64,000 bases of DNA from Albula goreensis (lineage: Eukaryota > Chordata > Actinopteri > Albuliformes > Albulidae). The stretch is from positions 8,727,144 through 8,791,143 of the forward strand of contig CM040764.1 of assembly GCA_022829145.1 (NCBI GenBank), in the 5' to 3' direction. Positions 12,423 to 29,917 of the stretch are shown here, in pieces; the stretch's first letter is position 1; each line of letters begins with the position of its first letter. Position numbers and translations under genes: made by a program. The notes under the pieces were generated by a model. The model was not told where the DNA came from, did no database searches, and worked only from the letters and a program-made list of their open reading frames with translations.

Positions 12423-13278
12423 ATTTCATACTGCCACTTTCGTGGGCAAAGCAGACTGGGAACCAGGGTGTGGGCGACAGGCAGTGGAAACTGAACAGAA
12501 CAGAGGGGGAGGTAGATGAACAGATTAGTGCAATGGAGGAATAAGAATGAGATTTGGACAAGGTGGGGTAATTCTTATTTTTATTAAAAGAAAACAGCAT
12601 TCCATTGATGGGGAAGTGGCAGGAATGCCTTACATCTATCAAGTGTGAGTTGAGTTCTTGAGGACTGATCCCAGTCTACATTTTTATCTTTGAAGCAAGA
12701 AAATGACTGATTTATACACAGCTTTTCCCAGGTGGTGTAAAGAAAAAAAAGTTGGACTCTCTCTCTTGCTCGCCCTCTCTCCCTCTAGCTCGCCCTCTCT
12801 CTTGCTCTCGCTCTCCCTCACTCTCTCTCTCAAATTCAAATGTGCTTTATTGGCATGACAAGGTACTCTTGTGTTGCTAAAGCATAAATAAAAAATACAA
12901 AGAACACTGAACAAAGACAATAACAACATTCCCATCCTGAACATGAACACATTTACCCATATTAAACAGATGTATTGATAGACTGATATATTTTTTTTCT
13001 TTCTTCCTCTCTTTTCATTTGCCACAGATGGTGGGGTTTTTTTTAGGTTGTAGACATTATGCAGACATCATCCGTCTGTCTGTGGTGGTGAAGTGGTGGA
13101 GCGTGAGGTTTCAAACCAGAGAGTTGTGTGGGCGATCCTCTTAATCCACTTGATGACATGCGAGGAGTCCAAAGTGGAGGCCGAGAGCAGCGGGAAGAAG
13201 CAATAAGAACAGATCGAGGTTCAGTGGAGGAAGATGAGAAAGAAGCAGGGGGAGGAGCTCTGGAATTGGGGGTGACAC
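12423..13278. mobile_element. About 0.85-kb segment present only in the left arm
   Basis: Relative to the inverted partner, which reads continuously across the equivalent point near 16.05 kb, the left arm contains this extra block. It includes a CT-rich run (12758-12832) followed by 'caaattcaaatgtgctttat' and 'tggcatgacaaggta', a sequence I recognise as a common interspersed repeat end in fish. I could not define target duplications, so it may be an insertion in the left arm or a deletion from the right one. Confidence 0.5.
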
Positions 13279-13405
13279 ACGGGATGTTGCACGATCACAC
13301 TTAAAATCGTTAAAAACTTAAAAACTCTAAACTTTAAAATCTTAAAAACGTTGCTACACAACTTCATTTAAAATACAATATCGGATCTTGCTCTGCTAAG
13401 TCTTG
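13279..13405. repeat. Left arm of inverted repeat, innermost visible part
   Basis: 'cacgggatgttgcacgatca' and 'cttgctctgctaa' are the inverted counterparts of the right arm at about 15.94-16.05 kb. The arm runs directly into the run of N, so the true inner end of the inverted repeat is hidden in the gap. Confidence 0.85.
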
Positions 13406-13905
13406 NNNNNNNNNNNNNNNNNNNNNNNNNNNNNNNNNNNNNNNNNNNNNNNNNNNNNNNNNNNNNNNNNNNNNNNNNNNNNNNNNNNNNNNNNNNNNNN
13501 NNNNNNNNNNNNNNNNNNNNNNNNNNNNNNNNNNNNNNNNNNNNNNNNNNNNNNNNNNNNNNNNNNNNNNNNNNNNNNNNNNNNNNNNNNNNNNNNNNNN
13601 NNNNNNNNNNNNNNNNNNNNNNNNNNNNNNNNNNNNNNNNNNNNNNNNNNNNNNNNNNNNNNNNNNNNNNNNNNNNNNNNNNNNNNNNNNNNNNNNNNNN
13701 NNNNNNNNNNNNNNNNNNNNNNNNNNNNNNNNNNNNNNNNNNNNNNNNNNNNNNNNNNNNNNNNNNNNNNNNNNNNNNNNNNNNNNNNNNNNNNNNNNNN
13801 NNNNNNNNNNNNNNNNNNNNNNNNNNNNNNNNNNNNNNNNNNNNNNNNNNNNNNNNNNNNNNNNNNNNNNNNNNNNNNNNNNNNNNNNNNNNNNNNNNNN
13901 NNNNN
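13406..13905. other. Assembly gap (500 N)
   Basis: Exactly 500 undetermined bases. The round number suggests a placeholder, so the real size is unknown. It sits between the arms of the inverted repeat, where assemblers often fail. Confidence 0.99.
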
Positions 13906-13974
13906 CACCCACTCACGCCGCACTCACACCTCGCTTGCGCTTGGGGGAGATATCCACACCTCCCCCATTCGTTG

Positions 13975-14050
13975 CTCGGGTCCAGCACGGATTTGAACCA
14001 ACAACCTCCAGCTCCGTGAAGGGCGGTCTATCCCAATGTGCCATGGAATC
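13975..14050 (-). mobile_element. tRNA-derived SINE head
   Basis: On the minus strand, TGGCACATTGGG (14032-14043) fits a pol III A-box and GGTTCAAATCC (13989-13999) is a perfect B-box. Same family as the copies near 9.3 and 18.3 kb. The 3' part would extend toward the gap. Confidence 0.6.
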
Positions 14051-14129
14051 CTTCGCACTTCAGAATTCTCTTTATCCCTTTTTCAATCATATGTCTGACA
14101 ATAGCCACACAAAACATAGAGGATCACTA

Positions 14130-15045
14130 TGCTAAAGGAAGCAGGTAAGCTGGCCTTGAACCCATAACTTTTGAATTGGAAGAGCTGGTCAATACCTCTC
14201 GTCCAAGGCTACTTAGTGTCTGAAGGTGTCCCAACTTCTTCTATGCAGTGCAACAATGGTGATAACTATGCTAAAAGAAGCAGGTAAGCTAGCTTTGAAC
14301 TTCCAACCTTTGAATTGGGAGAGCTGGTCAATACCTGTCGTCCAAGGCTTCTTAGTGTCTGAAGGTGTCTCAACTTCTTCTGTGCAGTGCAACAATGATG
14401 AGAACTAGGCTAAAAGGAGCAGGTAAGCTAGCCTTGAACTTCCAACCTTTGGGTTGGGAGAGTTGGTCAATACCTCTCATCCAAGGCTTCTTAGTGTTTG
14501 AAGGTGTCTCAGCTTCTTCTATGCAGTGCAACAATGATGATAACTATTGTAAAAGAAGCAGGTAAGCTGGTCTTGAACTTACAACCTTGGAATTGGGAGA
14601 GCTGGTCAATACCTCTCATCCAAGGCTTGTTGGTGTTTGAAGTTTTCTCAACTTGTTCTATGGAGTGCAACAATGATAACTATGCTAAAAGAAGCAGGTA
14701 AGCTGGTCTTGAACTTCCAACCTTTGAATTGGGAGAGCTGGTCAATACCTCTCATCCAAGGCTTCTGGATGTGGGAAGTTGTCTCAACTTGTTCTATGCA
14801 GTGCAACAATGATGATAACTATGCTAAAAGAAGCAGGTAAGCTGGTCTTGAACTTCCAACCTTTGAATTGGGAGAGCTGGTCAATACCTCTCATCCAAGG
14901 CTTCTGGATGTGGGAAGTTGTCTCAACTTGTTCTATGCAGTGCAACAATGATGATAACTATGCTAAAAGAAGCAGACAAGTTGGTCTTGAACTTCCAACC
15001 TTTGAATTGGGAGAGCTGGTCAATACCTCTCAGCTTCTTTATGTC
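14130..15045. repeat. 139-bp tandem repeat, about 6.6 copies
   Basis: Unit starts, taken at gcaggtaagc or its variant, fall at 14141, 14280, 14419, 14558, 14694, 14833 and 14972. The spacing is 139 bp, with one unit of 136 bp. Each unit includes 'gaacttccaacctttgaatt' and 'gtgcaacaatgatgataact'. Because 139 is not a multiple of three, the frame changes from copy to copy, which argues against coding. The antisense strand of each unit holds a weak B-box-like GGTTGGAAGTTCAAG, so the unit might descend from a tRNA-like SINE head (tentative). Confidence 0.95.
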
Positions 15046-15930
15046 TCAAGTTCTTCTGTGCATTTGATATGTCTTACCCAATGCACTGCTGCTAAACATC
15101 CTGTCAGTCATTTCACTGTTTGTGTAATTTCAAGTTATTCCAAACAAACAAGTTTCGGACAAGTTCCTTTCATTTGTACTTATGCCATTCGGTTATACCT
15201 TGTGGCCATCGCTACTTGTTTTGCGTGTGAAATGGCTTTTATTGGGTTTTGGATTTTACTATTTTGTTAAAATACATTTTCACAAAGGTTTACCAAACTA
15301 GGCAAGCTCTTAATTTTTAGAGGTACAAATGGAAATTAAACAATCAATTACAGGACAACAAAGGAAAAAGGGAAAAACTCACCGAACTAGACCATGTCTT
15401 ACACAATTACTTTTATAAAACACAAAAAGTGGAAAGGAAAGATCATGCACCCGAGCTTTCGGTGAATTCAGTCCGGGTGGGGGTGAACTGCATATGTAGC
15501 TGAAATTGCTACAGCCAAATAACTGGTTAAATGATGTGTACATCTTTCTGTTTGATCCTCACAAGTTGTCTCATCCACGGTTGTTGCGGCTAATGAACAT
15601 ATGTTCAGCTAAGACAGTGAAACTGCACAAATAAACGAGGAAATTAACTACGCCTTACAACGAATACTAAAACAAAAGGCAAACATGGAAAATGGTTACT
15701 AAATTATTGCTTATCCGTTTCCGCAGACGTGCAAAGGATCATGGGAAACTCGGTATGAGTATTCGTCTTTGCGTGTGTTGCCCGAAGCTGAAAGCTTGAT
15801 TCGTGTAACTTTGGTGTTCGGTACCGATACGGTCGTCAGCACGTTCTGCTGGATAATCGTGTGAAAGGATACTGATACACTATCCACGGTGTCTGCCTGA
15901 GCAGGTGAAGAAACGAATGAGAAACTCTTA
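15046..15930. other. Spacer between the inverted arms, no gene recognised
   Basis: Single-copy-looking sequence between the 139-bp array and the right arm of the inverted repeat. No coding frame with recognisable similarity. Confidence 0.5.
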
Positions 15931-16900
15931 TTTCAAGAGTTAGCAGAGCAAGATCCGATATTTTACTTTAAATGAAGTTGTGTAGCAACGTTTTAATCAG
16001 GGCGGATATGTGTATGTGATTTTAAGAGTGATCGTGCAACATCCCGTGGGTCTCCAGGGGGTTGTCGGGCTTGTCCGTAAACACTGAATTATAATTATCA
16101 TGTGCATACTGTTTTTAAGCGGGGCATGCATTCTAAACAGATTAGTGAAAGTATGATTAATTCTAAGATAGACTAATTATGTAGAAATTGGGGATTTGTC
16201 TCGATCAGCTGCACATAAGACGTCATTACAGTCTGGTGCCCGATAACACACCTGGCACATATTACTGTAGACTTGGGAGACATAACTAATAGCCTGCTAT
16301 AATTTCCCCTTCCATATTCCAGAAATTTACCTTGAGCATCTGCAGAACAGACCAAACAGTTGTGTTATTTTATCACTATGCCATAAAGAAAACATTCTGC
16401 CAAACTAAGTTTATTATTCATGGGTACAAAGAGATAGCTTCTATATATTCGAATAGTTTTCGTATAAACATTTAAAGTTACAATGGTCTCTGATTATTGC
16501 TGTGAACATCCTACTTTTAATTGGACTCGACGATGCAAGTTCGCAGTTTCAGACCAGGCGGAATCCTGGGACAGAATAATTGTGTACAAATTTGGAATGT
16601 GTCTCCCTCTGTTGGCCATAAAATGTCCCTACAACAGACCAGTCACGAGCCTGACGGCACACCTGGCGATCGCTGAGTCATAAATGTTTGTTTTAAAAGT
16701 GCAAATATGAACCTCTGTGTTACTGTGTTACTGTACTTTTGCTTCATTTAAAAATGAACACAGCAAAGTTACTGAAATACGCCCAGCTGAAAAAGCAGGT
16801 AAACCATTTTAATTTTAAAATACTGTAGATTAAACTGTTTTTCTGAAACCGTTTTCAATTAAAATTAAGAGGGAATTATGTGTGTGCTCTGTTCGGTTAC
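15930..16900. repeat. Right arm of the diverged inverted repeat (unique part)
   Basis: This is the inverted, diverged copy of 13279-13405 plus 11361-12422. It begins with the counterpart of the sequence that enters the gap ('tagcagagcaagatccgata', 15940-15959). It then reads without interruption across the point where the left arm carries its extra 0.85 kb, and continues to 'gagggaattatgtgtgtgct' next to the right minisatellite. Confidence 0.85.
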
Positions 16901-17825
16901 TGTGTGTATTGCGGGTGTTGTGTCGCCCTCTGCTGGCTTCTATTTATAGCACAGGTCTAGTGTCTCCCTCTGCTGGTTCATGTTTATATTGCAGGTGTTA
17001 TGTCTTCCTCTGCTGGCTGCCATTGATCCTGCAGGCCTTGCATCTCCCTCTGCTGGCTAATGTGTGTATTGCAGATGTTGTCGCCCTCTGCGGGTTCATA
17101 TTTATATTGCAGGTTTTACGGCTCCCTTTGCCAGCCGCTTTTTATCCTCCAGGTCTTGTGTCTCCCTCTGCTGGTTACTGTGTGTATTGCGGGTGTTGTC
17201 GCCCTCTGCTGGTTAATGTCTGTATTGCAGGTGTTATGTCTCCCTCTGCTGGCTTCTATTTATAGTACAGGTCTAGTGTCTCCCTCTGCTGGCGACTGTG
17301 TGTACTTTCAGGTGTTGTCGCCCTCTGCTGGCTGCTGTCAATACTGCAGATCATGCTTCTCTCTCTGCTGGTTCATGTGTATATTGCAGGTGTTATTTAT
17401 ACTACAGGTCTTGAGTCTCCCTCTGCTGGCTACTGTGTGTATTGCAGGTGTTGTCGCCCTCTGCTGGTTGATATTTACATTGCAGCTTTCATGTCTCCCT
17501 CTGGATGCTGCGGTTAAAACTGTAGGTCTTGAGTCTCCCTCTGCTGGTAATTGTATGTACTGCAGTTGTCATGCCTCCCTCTGCTGGCTACTGTGTGTAT
17601 TGCAGGTGTTGTCACCCTCTTCTGGTTCATGTGTATATTGCAGGTGTTATTTATACTGCAGGTCTTGAGTCTCCCTCTGCTGGCTACTGTGTGCACTGCA
17701 GGTCTTGAGTTGCCCTCTGCTGGTAATTGTGTGTACTGCACGTGTTATGTCTCCCTCTGCTGGCTGATATTTGTCCCACAGGTATTGTGTCTCCCTCTGC
17801 TGGCTACGGTGAGTATTGCAGGCTA
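16900..17825 (-). repeat. Right CCAGCAGAGGG minisatellite array (inverted)
   Basis: Same monomer family as the left array but in reverse orientation: repeated ctccctctgctgg with spacers such as ctactgtgtgtattgcaggt. The exact 15-mer gtcgccctctgctgg, the reverse complement of the left-array motif, begins at 16922, 17198, 17317 and 17453. Another copy near 17084 is altered (ctctgcggg). The array is shorter (about 0.9 kb versus 1.5 kb) and less regular than the left one. Confidence 0.93.
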
Positions 17826-18274
17826 GTTCCATCGCTCAGTTGGTATCTCAAACCTCCAGTTACAGGTGACAGCCATTACTGAGGGGGCTCCAGCCTTCGT
17901 AAATTTTGAAGGCTCATGTGTGGCCTAATGTTTGAGTGTTTTAAAGACTGAAACAGGACATGAAGCTCAGGTGATGTGATTCCCATTCTCAACCCTGCCC
18001 TGCACCATATTTTAATTTCACCATCCACAGAAACATTACCAGCAGGTAAGTGTGCAAGATTCGGTCCTGTCACCTACAGGGTACCAGTCCTGAATATTAC
18101 ATATGAGCTGTCAGCCTACATTCAAGTTTTCTCTCAGATTTAGCAATCACGCATTGAATACTTCCTAAACATAACAACTGAATAGGTTAAGGAGTTCAAG
18201 CAAAAACTTAAGCCCACTGATGGTTACTATTGTAATGAATCTTATATAACTGTGGTATATCTGTGCATCTTGCT

Positions 18275-18354
18275 TGGGTGTAACACAGATTTGAACTCAT
18301 AACCTCCCTCAGTGTAAATGGCAGTCAATCCCATTGTGCCACAGAGTCCCTCAA
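18275..18354 (-). mobile_element. tRNA-derived SINE head abutting a pseudogene
   Basis: Minus-strand TGGCACAATGGG (18330-18341) and a B-box-like GAGTTCAAATC near 18287-18297 define a third copy of the tRNA-like head. Its start touches the 3' end of the AADAC-like fragment, in the same orientation. Confidence 0.55.
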
Positions 18355-18751
18355 ACTGAATGCGGCTGGCAGTGGTCTCAGGCGGCCCTCCAGGGCCAGC
18401 AGTGGTGACGCTCTGGGGTCAGTGATGGCCTGGAAGGGGAAGAGGGATATGGAAGATGGGCCCTCCTCCCCGTTGTCCATCTCTGCTGCTGCGGCACCCA
18501 GGGGCATTGTAGCAGTACCCTCCCCAGAAGCTCTCTGGAAGATTAGAGCTCCAGTTGACAAATTTGAGAAGTTGGGCGGACCTGGCAGAATTGTGGGAAT
18601 TGGTCACCATGGTGTGGAAGAGGGTCCTGGGCAAGATGGGTATGTCCTGGTCCTGCTGGTAGGAGGGGCTGTTGAGGTCCAGCACCTGCAGGACTGGGTA
18701 CAGCAGAGCCTGGGCCTTCAGCGCCACCAGTTGCTCAGGATGCTGCTGCAG
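18355..18751 (-). pseudogene. AADAC/NCEH1-like esterase exon, truncated and frameshifted
   Basis: Minus-strand translation from an AG acceptor at 18753-18752 reads LQQHPEQLVALKAQ, then LYPVLQVLDLNSPSYQQ and LLKFVNWSSNLPESFWGG. This matches, from memory, the segment between the catalytic Ser and Asp of arylacetamide deacetylase and neutral cholesterol ester hydrolase (ALIYP..LPSY..KFVNWSSLLPERF). After about 85 codons similarity jumps to another frame (DPRASPLLALEGRLRPLPAA versus DVRAAPLLADDNKLRGLPL), so at least one frameshift is present. The sequence stops before the catalytic Asp and His, where a SINE begins. No other exon of the gene is visible nearby. I judge it a decayed fragment. Family assignment is fairly safe, paralogue unknown. 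Confidence 0.72.
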
Positions 18752-18759
18752 CTATGGTA

Positions 18760-20750
18760 ACAATATGGTACCATGACAATCTTACATTACGCCATGCGGG
18801 CATTTCCACAACCAAGATAAACTGAATATGAGACCTGAGAGTTGAAACACTGTAATAAAACAAGTATTTGGAACATAAGTGTGCAGTGTTCATTCTTTTT
18901 TTAAGCATGATTACAACGATGACCAGCACCCAATTAAAATTAGTGTGTGTGCAGAGACACAGAGCAGCATCATGTGCCCACAGTGGAAGACACACTAAGG
19001 CCATAAATAATCCACAAAAAACTTTTTTTATGTAGAAAAATGTTTGTCAACAACTGTTTTTATCAGTTTTTTTGGCTCTTTGAGAAGTGCCTAAGCATGA
19101 CATGGTCAGTGGTGGCAGGAATAGGACAGGGTTCCACAAGAGAGCTAAAAAATGTGTTTTGGTCTGATTGAAAGCGCTGGTCAGTGGAGATGAGGAGGAT
19201 CAGGCTACATCATGGGTCACATTGCTTGTGTTGAGCTTTCGTAATGCAGCTGGTCAGCAATTAGGGGTGCTGCACACCACTGGTGCAAACATGGAGACTA
19301 CCCCAGATCCTGTTTCTTTCATACAGACTAGGCCTCCACAAGATCCAACCACAGTTCGGATGAATAAAAAATGTGACAAATAAATCTGATGTTCTATCAT
19401 TTTAAGAGAAAAACTGACTATTTTTTGGGATTTCCCTTTCATACACTTCTCCAATGACCTTTTCTATCATAATTAGTGAATGCACTTCATTTTTTACAAT
19501 TTACGAGACAAACTGACAAAGTTAGGAGGCATCCTACTTTTTCACGTAATTTCACTTTCGTGATGTCTTGCTTTTGGTGAGATACACTTTTCCTATCTAC
19601 CTCCCTTGGAAACATTTTTGATTACGTTGACTACCATAATTCGTTTACTCACATGAATTTCTATTACTTTAAGAGATGAACTCGCACTTTTTGGAGAGAA
19701 GACTACATCTTGTCTTTTTTCTTGATTTTCAGTGAAATACACTTTTCCCCATTTACTTCCCTTCCCATACATTTCTGATGACCACTACTACCATGTATAT
19801 ATTTCTTGGATGGAAGATTATAGTTTTACTTAATTTAATTAATTGTTTCTCCGTTTTTGAGACATTTCCTTCTTACATTGATTATGGTGATGAGGTGCAC
19901 TATAAATTTTAACAATTACATACCTAACTTGTATTGTTACTTGGTGATGCTGCTTATGTACAACGTGATCTGGAAACTTGGTTCGCTTAAGCCTGGAACA
20001 ACCACTCACATTATGAGGTGCATTACCATATGTTCTACCACACTGTAAATTGTTCTGGATACGTCTGCTAAATTAATGCAATATCTAAATATATAAGAAC
20101 AATTTAAAACCTTGTTACAATTCAGAGGATGAGCGGTCATAATAACTGCAGAAGACCAACCCGAGAACCACCGAGTTACACTAAAAGATATTGTTGGTTT
20201 TTGAAATCCCGCCCACCCCTCCTCTTGAGGTCCAGAGTTTGTTGCAAAAAAAAAAAAAAAAAAAAAAAGTCAAATGTGAAGTAAATGTCAATACATTTAT
20301 CAAAATTTTAAGAACTGTAAACAACAGGAAATCTATACAAACCTCTACGCAAGAAAGATTTGCTCAGTAATTACAATAATTACAAAATAAAAAACATGAC
20401 AAATTTGAATTCAAATGATACTGGAAAAATACAGTGGATTCTAGTTTTTCACCATTAACATTTCAAAGAAAAACAAAAAAGGACATCACTGATATCAGCC
20501 TCTGCATAACTGAGGAGTGGATTCCCCACCAGTTCATTTTCACAAGACCACAAAAAGGCCTGTATGCATGTAGGTAAGAGGATATGTGGTGCCGCCCTTT
20601 GTGCCTGAAAAATTAAAAAGGAACCCGAAGTGCAACGTTTTGTGCCTACACATCTCTAGCACCCCCCATTCTTCAGTGAGAGAGATAGCTGGCAAACAGT
20701 CTGCCTCAACTGCCAAAAAATGGCCAATTACTACCAATATCTGTTTTCAA
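18760..20750. other. Intergenic; degenerate repeats and a poly(A) run, no gene recognised
   Basis: Around 19385-19800 three diverged blocks share 'ttaagagannaactn' and 'gaaatacacttttcc..tttacttccctt' phrases, suggesting an old tandem duplication. A 24-bp A run lies at about 20245-20268. A minus-strand ATTAAA near 20755-20760 could be a mier1 polyadenylation signal. Confidence 0.4.
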
Positions 20751-20754
20751 ACCA

Positions 20755-21012
20755 TTTAATTAAAAAATATATAAATATCTTTCTGGTACAAAAATATTAG
20801 TCTATCTCTAATACAAACAGGAAATATGTTTCTCTATACATTTTGGGATGAGTGTTTATATATATACATATAAACCCATTAAACCCAAGCATTTTTGGAG
20901 TTGCTTTACTTTGGGATATAAACTGGACTGAATGGTGTGGGGCATGTGCCCAGTTCCCAACTTGCTGGTGGAACCAGATGGTTCTGGAGAGCCCAACTGG
21001 CTCAGGGAAGAG
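20755..21012 (-). other. mier1: mier1 3' untranslated region (putative)
   Basis: The sequence following the stop codon on the minus strand. The only near-consensus polyadenylation hexamer noted is ATTAAA at 20760-20755. The true end cannot be fixed from sequence alone. Confidence 0.35.
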
Positions 21013-28054
<7,042 letters not shown>

Positions 28055-28140
28055 GTTTGCTTTGCTTTGAGGTCATGTTAGGTCCCGGATGGGCTCTCTG
28101 CCCTCCCTTTTCCTACAAACTACGTGACGTCACAGCCCCG
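28055..28140 (-). promoter_or_regulatory. mier1: mier1 promoter region with a full CRE
   Basis: Directly upstream of the mier1 ATG, TGACGTCA (28125-28132) is a perfect palindromic cAMP-response element within tacgtgacgtcac, about 71 bp from the start codon. No TATA box is evident. Position and motif are seen; binding by CREB/ATF is inferred. Confidence 0.55.
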
Positions 28141-29900
28141 CACTGAACGCACTTTAGCAGGAGCGCTGTGTTACACACATCAACCACATCAAATGACTTT
28201 GGGACATGTGAGCATGTCCACAAAGAGGTTAGTAGGAAGTGCATGAAACGTTTGGCAGAGAAATTTTATGAGACTTATATTAGTGTAATGGAGAAAAACT
28301 TGCATGAAAATTAAAAGTAACCAAAGCCTCACGTTACTCACCTAAATGTTGCCGTTGAGTTGAAATTATAAAAAGTTCAGCATACAGAACAATGCAATTA
28401 TTTAATATTCCAATAAAAATTTTGTGAATAATATAATGCAGAATATAATCAAACACCCATCACCTTATATGTTGGAATGTCACTTTTACATAAACTTTAT
28501 ACTTTATCACATATTTATTTTTATTAAATTAGTTGTTTGTAAATGTCTTCAAATAGGAGTGATAAAAATGGGTGCAGATTTGATTATAAAATGTAAATCT
28601 GCTGTATGAAATTCTGTTTACTGTATTCTAAAAAGACTGTGTGCTATTTAAAGAGATTTTCTCCAATGATGCATCACTGTCATATCTAAAACCTTACATC
28701 TGAGCTCTTCCACAGGCATGGAGAGCCATCACGGTTCCTTGACTAATGCGGTCATCCTCCCAGATTGTCATTTACCCTTTTCTGCTAACTGTTTTATGGC
28801 AATTACCTTCATATGAGGAGGGAGGAGAACCCTATTTACTTCATAAGCAAATAAAGGGTAAGTAATTTTCTGTCTGTTCCCGCAAGTGAACAACATCATA
28901 ATATTGACCCTACAAAGTCAGAGGTAATGAGTCTTCCATACAAATGATTTTTTTTAGTTGTAAATTAAATCCCTAAAGATAAGTTGTTTTTTTAATTGTA
29001 TGCACATGCATGCATTTATTACAATTTGTGGTAACTGCTGCATCACAAATGCAATACACATACAACGAGAAAAAAAATACAGTACACAGTTTAATCTGGC
29101 ATGTACTTGTTCTGGTTTTTCCTGAATAAACAAGAAATACTGTCTATTATATCTTAATGTAGCTGCCTAAGCTTATGTCACTGTATGTTTCTGCATTTCT
29201 CTATTCTGCCTTGTCCTTCACTGTTGAAAGGCAGTAGAGACCTTTTGATGAGATATTACTATGGAACTGTTTTCCTGTTTGGCACAATTGGTTTTCAGTA
29301 AAACAATAAGGGATTATTCACTCTGGAAAATAAAAGTTAAGAAAAACTTTTCAATTTCTGTCAACTTTCAAATAAGGTTTAAGGCACAGATGTTAGGATG
29401 AACATCTGCAAACATACAGACTCAAATGAAGCATTACTGTGAGAAGCTACTATGTGATTTTCGTCAAAGTTATAAAGCCTGCCCTTTTCTAATACAATAA
29501 TGCGTTGTACATTGTGCTGTGCAGACAATGCACTCAGTGATGGAGTTTAATCATACATGTTGCGGGGACTTTGAGTTCTCAGACAAAACAACAGTCAAAA
29601 TAATGGTGCGACGTACACGAAAGCAGTGTCTCTCACGGTTTTAATGAGCCTACATTAAGTTAAGGCCAATGCAATTAAGCCGTTAAACTGGGCTCTGAAA
29701 GAGCATCCAAAACGGTTGTTGTTTAATTCCTCGTTAAGATGCTACGGCTGTAAAGTGCTGATTACCGGATGGGAATCACTTTCTTCTGCCACAAATGGCA
29801 TCGTTAAGGACACCTGATGGAAAAATAAAGTGATTTGGCAGGATGAGCAAGTGGGTAGGAGTGTCACTGGAGAGCTTTAGAGATGGGCCCAGGTGATGAT
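28141..29900. other. Intergenic between mier1 and insl5; no dnai4 remnant seen
   Basis: About 1.8 kb of AT-rich DNA. In the human locus, as I recall it, DNAI4 (WDR78) lies here. I find no WD-repeat exon or other coding remnant on either strand. Confidence 0.55.
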
Positions 29901-29909
29901 CGAGTAGGA

Positions 29910-29917
29910 TATATATG
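29910..29917 (+). promoter_or_regulatory. insl5: TATA-like box of insl5
   Basis: TATATATG within gatatatatgcag lies about 107 bp before the insl5 start codon, a plausible core promoter with transcription starting near 29940. Confidence 0.45.

Noticed and set aside
13364..13996. Open frames spanning the run of N.
   Set aside because: They consist of unknown residues from the gap and carry no information.
9840..17825. CRISPR array, because of the short regularly spaced repeats.
   Set aside because: The DNA is vertebrate, the 'spacers' are themselves repeated, and the units form minisatellite monomers.
16882..17826. Plus-strand open frames of 91-202 codons in the right array.
   Set aside because: Same repeat in inverse orientation, same explanation. 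The similarity of the peptides to the left array is DNA repeat similarity.
17820..17865. A possible tRNA-like start (ctagttccatcgctcagttgg).
   Set aside because: It has an A-box-like stretch but no B-box or cloverleaf downstream; too weak to annotate.
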